Positions 39,360 to 46,802 of a stretch of DNA of 64,000 nt are shown here, piece by piece. A program made the position numbers and the translations under genes. Origin of the DNA: Photobacterium sp. TY1-4 (lineage in GTDB: Bacteria > Pseudomonadota > Gammaproteobacteria > Enterobacterales > Vibrionaceae). Positions within the stretch are counted from its first letter, which is position 1. Each line of letters begins with the position of its first letter. Where the stretch lies: assembly GCF_025398175.1 (NCBI RefSeq), contig NZ_CP099734.1:2418001-2482000 (forward strand), read 5' to 3'. Below the pieces are notes generated by a model. It saw nothing but the letters and a program-made list of their open reading frames with translations, was not told the DNA's origin and ran no database searches.

Positions 39360-39542
39360 ACTAATTGAAATTCTGATCTTTACACCAAATCACCACAACC
39401 CAATAAATATCAAATACTTAGACGCTACCACTTCAACCCAATGAGATCATCACGGGATCATTGAGATCGTGACGAAATCTATTCCCGCCCCTGTGATATC
39501 AAGCACTTACCTGTACATGCATCCATGTTTTTATGTTAGGAA

Positions 39543-39580
39543 ATTTCAGAAAACCTGAAATAATTTCATTTTTTGAAATT
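39543..39580. repeat. Two adjacent related palindromes in the prophage gap
   Basis: ATTTCAG-N5-CTGAAAT (39543-39561) and AATTTCA-N5-TGAAATT (39562-39580): each 19 bp, directly abutting, same spacer length and nearly the same arms. Looks like a double operator for a dimeric DNA-binding protein. The surrounding 39,360-39,806 holds no supported gene; a 12-bp palindrome ATTTCGCGAAAT (39684-39695) is nearby. Confidence 0.5.
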
Positions 39581-39809
39581 TTGAAAAACGCGCTGTAAGC
39601 CATTCTGAGGGGCTTTTAACCTCTGAATACCCCGCGTCAGCTAAGGCTTCTAGCGTTAAACCCTGTGGTTGGCTGGCAGGCGAATTTCGCGAAATAGAAT
39701 TTCGTAAAAAACCAGATCGCAAAGCTCGCAGGCGGGGAGGAGGAGTGCGGATTTCGTCACCTGGGTGCGTGATTCCGTGGCTGTAGGTACAGGGTTGTAA
39801 GTAGGCAAC

Positions 39810-39833
39810 AAAAAAGCGCCCGGTGTGGGCGCT
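39810..39833 (-). terminator. Terminator of the prophage late (tail) operon
   Basis: Minus strand AGCGCCC / GGGCGCT with a 5-base loop and TTTTTTG, 30 bp past the last gene. Confidence 0.88.
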
Positions 39834-39863
39834 TGGTGGCGATTGCGTGGGTGTTGTTGCTGG

Positions 39864-40061
39864 TTAGGTGACTTTGTAGCTGCCAGCTGAGCTGCCACCG
39901 CTGACATTGACCGCGGCGTTCTGGGTGATTTCATCCACGACGGCATTGGCTATGGCTTCTGCCATTTTACCCGCCATCGCAAACTCTCCTTCAAGCACAA
40001 AGCCCTGGGCTTTTAGTTCATTTTCCAACTTCTGTTTCAATGATACTTTGCTTAATGCCAT
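39864..40061 (-). CDS. Small phage protein at the end of the tail operon
   Basis: 65 residues from ATG 40061 (MALSKVSLKQKLENELKAQGF) behind AGGAAAG. Helical N terminus, then a Gly/Ser-rich tail (NVSGGSSAGSYKVT). No recognised family. Follows the spike gene directly, so probably a small baseplate or spike-associated component. The frame upstream of 40061 belongs to the spike gene in another frame. Confidence 0.65.
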   Translation of the reverse strand: MALSKVSLKQKLENELKAQGFVLEGEFAMAGKMAEAIANAVVDEITQNAAVNVSGGSSAGSYKVT

Positions 40062-40062
40062 C

Positions 40063-40827
40063 TTACTTTCCTGCAAATACGGTGGTTGATACATCCACAT
40101 GCGGCTTACCCATAAACGGGCAAATACTTGCGCCGGTGCAGACGCCCTTGCCGCCATTCATCTTAATGGTGTCGGCGTCTTCGGTGATGTTCTTTGCGGC
40201 TATGCTGAGGTCTTTCTTTACGGTCAACTTGGCCTGGCCTTCGATGGTTTCGATTCTGTCTTGCAGAACGGTGATCTCTTCACTCTGCTTCACCATGACT
40301 TTGCGCATCTCTTCAATGACTGCGGTGTAGTTATTGGCGTTCACGTTGCGGTCGATACAGTTCAGCGTGGCGTTTTTGTCGGTTGTGCTTTCAAAGTTGC
40401 CATCCTGATCGACTAGGTGGTAAACCCCTTTGCGTTGTTGGTATCGGCTTTCGCCTGCTTTGATAGCCGGTAGCTTCCAGCCCAGCGGCAGCACGGTGCG
40501 GATGAAGGGCTTGTCTGGCTGGCCGAACATGAACCCCATTTCGACGATACTGCCAATGGCCGGCGGTTCTAACCGCCCTGCATGGTCACCGGCGCCCGGC
40601 AGCGGCAAGGGAACGGCTTGCAGTGGCGGCTTGTCTTCATATGGCATGCCCTTTTCGTCGAGCAGCTGCACATCAACGGCATAGTGCGGATAGAACCGAT
40701 CAGACAAATCGCCTTCTTCCGGCAGCTCGGGTAACGCGGTGACCTTGCCCCAACGCGGCAGGTGCCAGCGTCCGGTCAGCTCCGGGAACAGGCGAAAGAT
40801 AATGCGCTTGATGGCTTTTACGTCCAT
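40063..40827 (-). CDS. Phage baseplate assembly protein V-like spike
   Basis: 254 residues. The middle part has an OB-fold gpV-like domain (AIGSIVEMGFMFGQPDKPFIRTVL) and the following region is repetitive beta (TLNCIDRNVNANNYT; LTVKKDLSIAAKNITEDADTIKMNGG). The C terminus GGKGVCTGASICPFMGKPHVDV resembles a PAAR-like tip with cysteines. Matches the P2 gpV / T4 gp5 spike role of membrane puncture. Overlaps the hub gene by 10 bases. Confidence 0.8.
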   Translation of the reverse strand: MDVKAIKRIIFRLFPELTGRWHLPRWGKVTALPELPEEGDLSDRFYPHYAVDVQLLDEKGMPYEDKPPLQAVPLPLPGAGDHAGRLEPPAIGSIVEMGFMFGQPDKPFIRTVLPLGWKLPAIKAGESRYQQRKGVYHLVDQDGNFESTTDKNATLNCIDRNVNANNYTAVIEEMRKVMVKQSEEITVLQDRIETIEGQAKLTVKKDLSIAAKNITEDADTIKMNGGKGVCTGASICPFMGKPHVDVSTTVFAGK

Positions 40828-41507
40828 GTGATTTTCACCTCCGTTCCTGTGAATTCGACGCCGGACAGGCGGATACCATTCACCACGACGCCCGGCCTGA
40901 TTTTGGGCACCGCCGGGATGGTGACAGATTTGTTGGCGCTGTGTTTGGTCATGAGCTGGTTTGGGATAATCACCGGCTTATCGGCCCAGTGTGAGTCGGC
41001 CCAGCTGCCGACATAAATCTGACCGTTGCCCTGCTGTTGCCAGAACAGATCATCAATACTGAATGCCTGGCCCAGTTCGTCCATCACCCGGTAACCGTTG
41101 CCGTCGCTGTAGAAACACGGGATCGCGCTTTTGCTGTAGGCTTTGTCCGGCACCACAAACTGCAGTCCGGTTTTGTTGGTGACTTCGCTGAGCAGCTGCA
41201 TCAAGGTGGGATGGAGGATGAAAACGTTCAGGGGATAAAACAGCCCGGCGGCCAGCTCCCGGCAAAACAGGGATGACCAACCACTTTCAACTGGGGTCAC
41301 CCGCTCTACGTAGCCGAGGAACACCCGGTTGATGGCATCGCCCCAACCCAAATCAATGGCGATGAGGGTATTGGGTTCCGGATTGGCTTTGACCTTCACC
41401 GTACATCGGCCCGGCGTATTCTCGCTGAACGTGATGCGGTGACTTTCAGATTGGGTTTTGTCTTTGCCGAGGTACACCCGGCAGAGGAATTTCGCGTTTA
41501 TTGCCAT
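40818..41507 (-). CDS. Putative baseplate hub protein (gpD-like)
   Basis: 229 residues. Beta-rich; N-terminal strand region AINAKFLCRVYLGKDK and a central segment TLMQLLSEVTNKTGLQFVVPD typical of phage late-control D / hub proteins, which join spike and tube. Short compared with P2 gpD (387), so a compact version. Its 3' end overlaps the spike gene. Assignment is by position and general fold. Confidence 0.55.
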   Translation of the reverse strand: MAINAKFLCRVYLGKDKTQSESHRITFSENTPGRCTVKVKANPEPNTLIAIDLGWGDAINRVFLGYVERVTPVESGWSSLFCRELAAGLFYPLNVFILHPTLMQLLSEVTNKTGLQFVVPDKAYSKSAIPCFYSDGNGYRVMDELGQAFSIDDLFWQQQGNGQIYVGSWADSHWADKPVIIPNQLMTKHSANKSVTIPAVPKIRPGVVVNGIRLSGVEFTGTEVKITWT

Positions 41508-41511
41508 CGCA

Positions 41512-42048
41512 TTACGCCAAGGTGTTTTCGATGTAGGTGAAAAATTTCATCGTCCAGCCCAGCTCCTTCTCTTCTCCAGGCGGCACGTTCTCAGCAACCG
41601 CCACCTCAACCGGTGTTTCTACGCCCTGCACTTTTTGCTGAGCGGCAGGTTTATCCGGCTGGCGCTGTTCGACCCGCTCCGGCACCGATAGATGTTCAAT
41701 CAGCTCGAACGAGACGGCCCACTGGCGTAGTGAATCCTGCTCATCAGACCTAATCGCGCCCTGAAACTTCACCTGACGGATTTTCAGCGCTTCGGCGGTA
41801 TTGTTACTAATCCGGTAAATCTGGCGGGCACCGTTATCCTGTGCCTCCGCCATGCTGAATAAGTCGGTGAGCAGCGTTTTCTGCGCAAACGGGATCACGC
41901 CTTTCACCGTGAGGATTTTGCCTTTGCTGCCCGTTTCCGCTTGGTCAGTCGCCGAAGTCTGGCCGGACATGTCCTTTCCGGCCAGTTGCTGGCGAACGCT
42001 AATGCGCAGGGCTTTGAGGGCGAGCTGGGTGCCGTTAAGGGTTAGCAT
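41512..42048 (-). CDS. Putative baseplate/tail component, unnamed
   Basis: 178 residues (MLTLNGTQLALKALRISVRQQLAGKDMSGQTSAT). The first 125 residues are beta-rich and resemble tail adaptor proteins that accept the spike; the C-terminal ~45 residues are Pro/Val/Glu-rich (QQKVQGVETPVEVAVAENVPPGEEKE), a flexible tail. Family not named with confidence. Lies between tail fibre and hub. Confidence 0.6.
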   Translation of the reverse strand: MLTLNGTQLALKALRISVRQQLAGKDMSGQTSATDQAETGSKGKILTVKGVIPFAQKTLLTDLFSMAEAQDNGARQIYRISNNTAEALKIRQVKFQGAIRSDEQDSLRQWAVSFELIEHLSVPERVEQRQPDKPAAQQKVQGVETPVEVAVAENVPPGEEKELGWTMKFFTYIENTLA

Positions 42049-42054
42049 ATATCT

Positions 42055-44610
42055 TTATGCCTCCAACACCGCATCAAATGATCGTGATTGCTCAACAGCT
42101 GAACCATCTGACATACATAAGAATGTAATAACTCCTCTATCGGGAACAGTGACATCCTTACTTCCTTTCAAGACCAACAACGATGAATTCTTGAATGTGG
42201 TATTCCCGTTATACGCCCGGAAAATAACTAACTTCGATTCTGAATCTGTATTTTCCAAATCATCAATAATTGTTGGTGTAGGCTGCTTTATGTTCACCAT
42301 ACTAAATCGCCTTACATCAACTTTATTGGTTGAATAATCCAAAGTTAGCACTCTTGGCACCGTCTCGCTGACCACACCTGATCCATCTCCATTTATATCC
42401 TCGATGTTTTTCAAGTGGGTATTTGATTGACCGATACCACCGGAAAGTAAGAACTTACCGCGACGCACATAGTTATCGTGCGTTTTAACATCAATGGTTC
42501 CATCTTCAACCTCAATACCGTACTTGTCACCGTCAGGAATCGGAGTTGTTCCATAATAACGCTCATTACGTCCTGGATAATGGGTTTCAACATCATGTAG
42601 TTTTATACGTCCTGAACCCGCTTTAATAATAACCCCGCCTAGACTTGGCCTAATTACATTCTCATCGTGAATAATTGACTGACTAAAATAATCCCCAGCA
42701 ATTGGTAGACCATCAATAACAACAGCATAGCAAGGCTTTCTCTGCCCTGGCCAAGCGTATTGGTTGTCATGAAGAATCAATCGAGTTCCATCAATAAGCA
42801 AAAGAGCTTCTTCACCGGACTCGAAGAACTTATTATCTGCGATATTCGCCCAAGTATATTTTTTGAGGATAATATTGTGCTTTTTAGTCTGATTTCCAAT
42901 GTGGTGACCAGGGAAGAACTGCACTTGGCTATGGCATGTAAATCCATCAATTGTATCAATATCAACATGCGAGATTAACGCTGTACCTTCAGTGGACGGG
43001 ATCAGCGTAATATCAGCCATCGTGAACGATATGTTGTTATCTTCTGAGTTTTCACCCTTGATGAAATGGTTCACATTTCGATAAGCACCACCAAATTTTA
43101 TTCGCCTGACCGGTTGTCCCCAATCTGGCCCCAATTCCGCTGAGTGATGTATAGCATGATGTACAACATTGTATCCATCACCATCAATGACACATTTACC
43201 TTTTGAGCAATAGTGATACTTCACAGCTGATTTTGTATTGTCTTCGGTTTTCATTGACAGATGGATATCAAAATCCATATCAAAATCATGCGTTACAAGA
43301 TAAGCTGAATGGCGGATCAATAACTCACCATCATACGTTCCCGAACCTCGCAAAGTGGCTTTTGTCTTTTCTAAGAGCACCTCACCAAAAGAGTAATCTT
43401 TATCACCAAAATCGTAATGCTTGCCGTTGCCACCAAAATTGAGGGCAGCTCTGATTCTAGCTGCATTGTCTTCTGGCATTCGTGTACTATTTACACCCCA
43501 AGCTTTAATATGTATTACATCATCAAATTGAAGAACCCACTTTCTTCCAGATTGATCTACAAAATACCCACCATTATCTGTATCACCTGGCGTTCCTGTG
43601 CCAGATAGAAAATATTCAAAGCTGACTCCGTCACCTTCTTGATCATAACCAAGCGTCTTCAAACTCTTGGCTGATGAGGGAATATTTAAATTAATCGCCT
43701 GAGTGAATGAAGGTACTAGATACTGAGTATTTTTAACTACCCAATCACGACTTGCACTCTCACCCTCTGGCCGCAAATCACTAACACTCCCATCCCCCAT
43801 CACCTGGGCGATTTTGCAGACGAAATGCGGGGTTGCCGGGGTGGTTGCGGTGTCCTGGTAGTCGTCGAGTTCGTCGGCGGAGACCACGAAGTTGTATTTG
43901 GTTTCCCATTGGCCGGTTGGGGTGCCTTCGCGCCAGGCGTCGAGGTAGATGTAGGCAGGCTTTTCGAGCACCTGGATGGAACTGTTGTATTCCATGCTGA
44001 CGCGGTTGCCGGAGACATAACCGGCACCGGCCTGAATCTTGAAGGATCCCGACTGCGGGGTGACCAGGAAACCGTCGGCGATGAACCAGTCTTTGCCGTT
44101 CTGGTCGATAATGGCCTGCGCAGCGTCGTTGTCCATTTTCGCCAGGCGCTGAGTTGAATCGTATTGCCAAGTTGAGGCGTCTACGGTGATATTTGTGATC
44201 TCGGCAATGTCCTTATATTCAAGCGACATCGAGCGCACCAGGGTGTTACCAGCAATGCCGGGACGGTTCTCGTTCTTCGGGGTCAGCGTGTGGTGGTCAA
44301 TGGCGAGCAACACATCATGCTCTTCGTTATAGGCGCCGGTCCAGTTGAATTCAAATGGCCCCTCAGCACTGGTGAGCGTTGTTGAATAGATCACCACGTT
44401 CGGCCCGAGGCGGCCCCGGCGCTCTACCGCTTTTTCAAACACCACGTACTCTGTGGGCACACCGTCTTCCGGTTGAGGAAAATCAGCTCGGTTGGGGATA
44501 TTGGCAAAAATCAGCTTATCCACTTTGAACGGGCTTTCTTCAGCATTCACTTGCGCCAAAAAGTTGCGTCCAGCTGTTGTGAGAATTTTGGTTTCCGTGG
44601 TGTTCGCCAT
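42055..44610 (-). CDS. Chimeric tail fibre: conserved N terminus, beta-helix receptor domain
   Basis: 851 residues. Residues ~1-160 are the P2-type tail-fibre attachment domain (DUF3751: TTETKILTTAGRNFLAQ, GAYNEEHDVLLAIDHH). Residues ~290-760 are a predicted right-handed beta-helix with repeated short strands (KHYDFGDKDYSFGEVLLEK..., FTMADITLIPSTEG...), a fold used by polysaccharide-binding or depolymerising tailspikes. The base composition changes sharply near 43,780: GC-rich codons before (in reading direction), AT-rich after. This fits acquisition of a new host-range tip. No chaperone gene follows. Confidence 0.82.
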   Translation of the reverse strand: MANTTETKILTTAGRNFLAQVNAEESPFKVDKLIFANIPNRADFPQPEDGVPTEYVVFEKAVERRGRLGPNVVIYSTTLTSAEGPFEFNWTGAYNEEHDVLLAIDHHTLTPKNENRPGIAGNTLVRSMSLEYKDIAEITNITVDASTWQYDSTQRLAKMDNDAAQAIIDQNGKDWFIADGFLVTPQSGSFKIQAGAGYVSGNRVSMEYNSSIQVLEKPAYIYLDAWREGTPTGQWETKYNFVVSADELDDYQDTATTPATPHFVCKIAQVMGDGSVSDLRPEGESASRDWVVKNTQYLVPSFTQAINLNIPSSAKSLKTLGYDQEGDGVSFEYFLSGTGTPGDTDNGGYFVDQSGRKWVLQFDDVIHIKAWGVNSTRMPEDNAARIRAALNFGGNGKHYDFGDKDYSFGEVLLEKTKATLRGSGTYDGELLIRHSAYLVTHDFDMDFDIHLSMKTEDNTKSAVKYHYCSKGKCVIDGDGYNVVHHAIHHSAELGPDWGQPVRRIKFGGAYRNVNHFIKGENSEDNNISFTMADITLIPSTEGTALISHVDIDTIDGFTCHSQVQFFPGHHIGNQTKKHNIILKKYTWANIADNKFFESGEEALLLIDGTRLILHDNQYAWPGQRKPCYAVVIDGLPIAGDYFSQSIIHDENVIRPSLGGVIIKAGSGRIKLHDVETHYPGRNERYYGTTPIPDGDKYGIEVEDGTIDVKTHDNYVRRGKFLLSGGIGQSNTHLKNIEDINGDGSGVVSETVPRVLTLDYSTNKVDVRRFSMVNIKQPTPTIIDDLENTDSESKLVIFRAYNGNTTFKNSSLLVLKGSKDVTVPDRGVITFLCMSDGSAVEQSRSFDAVLEA

Positions 44611-44619
44611 GTCTGTTCC

Positions 44620-45294
44620 TCAGCCTTTAATTTTTGCTACGTAATACTCGCACTCAAGGTTGCTGACTTTCGGCAACCCCGGCACATTGATTCGGGTGGT
44701 GATCATGCTTGTTTCGTACTCGCACTCTAAGCTGCTTACCTTCGGCAGCCCGGGCACATTAATTCGGGTGGTAATCTTGCTCGTTTCATAGCTGGCTTCG
44801 ACGGCCTGGCACTTGGCCGCAATTGGCAGCTCGATATACGTGGTGTACTGGTAACGACGGCAGGTGCGGCCATATTGTCGGATCACCGTATCCAGCAGGT
44901 CTGGCACTTCGGTCAGGTCGCCGTCGCGGATTTGCAGGCTGATGACGTCCCAATCAACATCTTTCAGCCGCTCATCCTGCGCGATATGCGGATAGCCCAG
45001 TTTGTCGAACATCTCCTCCCAGCCTGCCTTGCTGCCACCTTCACTGGCGAAGCTGTAGGCATGAGCGACCCGGATGCGATAGATGTCTTCCGGCTCCTCG
45101 CCTAGCCGCGTGACATCCCGCTGCCATGCCATCAAATCGACAATGCCCAGCGGGGCCGTCAGCGGGTCGTGTTGTTGTAGCGGCATCTTCAGCGCCGCTT
45201 CTACGTGGCCCCAGTAGTTGTGCAGCGCCCGGGCGAACTTCGCCAGTTCGCCCCGGCCCATCCAGTACTTGAACTTAATCTCAGGCAACTTCAA
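44620..45294 (-). CDS. Tail protein I (P2 gpI family)
   Basis: 224 residues. Core 1-150 is the Tail_P2_I domain (MGRGELAKFARALHNYWGHVEAALKMPL; GIVDLMAWQRDVTRL), a baseplate wedge protein to which fibres attach. The C terminus carries a 24-residue repeat (ITTRINVPGLPKVS...LECEYET) twice, plus a fragment of a third copy, which is unusual for gpI. Overlaps the J gene by 14 bases. Confidence 0.82.
   Translation of the reverse strand: MKLPEIKFKYWMGRGELAKFARALHNYWGHVEAALKMPLQQHDPLTAPLGIVDLMAWQRDVTRLGEEPEDIYRIRVAHAYSFASEGGSKAGWEEMFDKLGYPHIAQDERLKDVDWDVISLQIRDGDLTEVPDLLDTVIRQYGRTCRRYQYTTYIELPIAAKCQAVEASYETSKITTRINVPGLPKVSSLECEYETSMITTRINVPGLPKVSNLECEYYVAKIKG
44642..44785 (-). repeat. 72-bp tandem duplication in the gpI gene
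   Basis: Two units of 72 bp in frame (44714-44785 and 44642-44713), about 80 percent alike, each encoding ITTRINVPGLPKVS(S/N)LECEY. A weaker partial copy precedes them. Confidence 0.8.
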
Positions 45295-46468
45295 GGGTCA
45301 CCTCAAGCGTGTTCAGGCGCGGGATCGTCAGTTCGTTGATGATATCCGCTTGCCCAAACTCCAGTGATGCGATGCTCGGGAACTGGGCGTGCAGCTCCTG
45401 CCCCAGCTTGGAGAAGCTAAACCGGGAAATCGGGTTGGTGCGAGTTGGCTTGTAATCCAGATTTTCGCGGAACGCCGCGCGGATAAAGTGCTCCGTGTCC
45501 GCTTTCAGTTGCGCCCGTTCTTCCTGCGTCAGCGACGGCTTCGGCCACAGCTTCATAGTCACGTTGTGGTCAACATCCGGCATTGCCATCACCAGCAGGT
45601 CATCACCGTGGCCGTGCTGGCCGTTGTCGCGGATGTGAGCGTTCAACATGTCGATCATCTCAACCGAGGGCTCACCGGTATCAAGCAGGATCAGCGCGTT
45701 CGCCGTGCCCGGCCCGCGCGGGGCGTCATGCTGGAAATAGATGTTGTCATCCTGAATACCGGCTTTCTGCATCAGCAGGCTGCGGTAGGCTGCATCGATA
45801 TGCCATTTCGCCACTGCGCTCCACTGGTTCCGCACCCGAAGGCGCAGCTCGTCGTCGCTTTCTTCGTCTGCCCCGGCTTCGATCAGCCAGTCATCGGTAT
45901 TGGTTGCCAACGCAATGCCCGGCACTGACTGCGGCAGAATGTGGTAGTAACCACCGCCCAGGTTAAATCCAGCACCGGCCTCCTCTGCTTCTACCGCGGC
46001 CAGTACGCTGGTTTCATCTTCCGGCAAGGTGGTGTCTTCGGTGACGCGCACACGGTAGATTTTGCCGTTAATGGCTTCGGTCTGAATCCAGGTGCCCTGC
46101 GGGATGATCAGCGCCGGGCCTTTGACCGCCGCACGCTGAAACGCAATCAGCCCCTTTGTCTTACTGGCGGCCTTGCGCTCAACCCGGCATGCCCACGCCA
46201 GCAGGTCGAGATACTTATCTTTCGCAGTGGCCAGAAACATGTTCGGCAGGATGTATTTCACCAACAGCACGTTAATCAGCCAGGTGGTGCAGGTGGTCAC
46301 CGCAGCTTCAATCACTCGCCAGAACGGAGAAAATCGACTGTCGTTGTTAATCACCGAGCCCTCGTTCTCCATTTCCGCTTTCAGTACCGATTTCCAACCG
46401 TCTTTGTCCGTCGGGATCCCGGCATCTTTCACAATCTGCTCGTAGTCAGGTTTTGGGATGTCAGCCAC
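45281..46468 (-). CDS. Baseplate assembly protein J
   Basis: 395 residues from GTG 46468 (reads VADIPKPDYEQIVKDAG), with GGAG seven bases upstream; the ATG at 46483 is a less likely start. Baseplate_J family: the mid-region GGGYYHILPQSVPGIALATNTDDW and GADEESDDELRLRVRNQWS are the recognised signatures. Forms the wedge with the upstream gp25-like protein. The start overlaps the stop of the DUF2590 gene by eight bases. Confidence 0.85.
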   Translation of the reverse strand: MADIPKPDYEQIVKDAGIPTDKDGWKSVLKAEMENEGSVINNDSRFSPFWRVIEAAVTTCTTWLINVLLVKYILPNMFLATAKDKYLDLLAWACRVERKAASKTKGLIAFQRAAVKGPALIIPQGTWIQTEAINGKIYRVRVTEDTTLPEDETSVLAAVEAEEAGAGFNLGGGYYHILPQSVPGIALATNTDDWLIEAGADEESDDELRLRVRNQWSAVAKWHIDAAYRSLLMQKAGIQDDNIYFQHDAPRGPGTANALILLDTGEPSVEMIDMLNAHIRDNGQHGHGDDLLVMAMPDVDHNVTMKLWPKPSLTQEERAQLKADTEHFIRAAFRENLDYKPTRTNPISRFSFSKLGQELHAQFPSIASLEFGQADIINELTIPRLNTLEVTLEVA

Positions 46469-46802
46469 GGTTAATCTCCACATCGACGGTCAGGTTCAGT
46501 TCGCCAAAATCAATGGTTTTAGCGAGCACGTAAATCACGCCTTCTTTGGGCTCTTCCAGCCGGATGGTGCCCGGCACCAGGCGGGTGTCTTCTTCAACCA
46601 GCAGCTCAAGCTGGGTGCGGATGTCGGCTTTTTTCGACGGGCTACGCTCGGCAACCAGCTCGACGGCCAGGTTGCTTTCGATGATGGCGTGCTTGATGTC
46701 CTGGGCGATCACGGCCCGGTCCTGAATCATCACCGGGTTTCGGCCTGCATCCAGCACCACGTCGCCGTCTTCGATCAGCATGTCTTGGTAGAGGTAGGTC
46801 AT
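46461..46802 (-). CDS. DUF2590 gp25/W-like baseplate wedge protein
   Basis: 113 residues, MTYLYQDMLIEDGDVVLDAGRNPV. IAQDIKHAIIESNLAVELVAERSP and LLVEEDTRLVPGTIR fit the DUF2590 family, which occupies the place of P2 gpW (T4 gp25) before J. Couples to the tape-measure stop (4-base overlap) and to J. Confidence 0.8.
   Translation of the reverse strand: MTYLYQDMLIEDGDVVLDAGRNPVMIQDRAVIAQDIKHAIIESNLAVELVAERSPSKKADIRTQLELLVEEDTRLVPGTIRLEEPKEGVIYVLAKTIDFGELNLTVDVEINRG

Noticed and set aside
39725..39748. GGCGGGGA-rich stretch resembling the P2 cos core
   Set aside because: In P2-type maps cos lies beside the portal gene, which here is at 59-60 kb; this site is at the tail end of the late operon, and the match is limited to GGCGGGGA.
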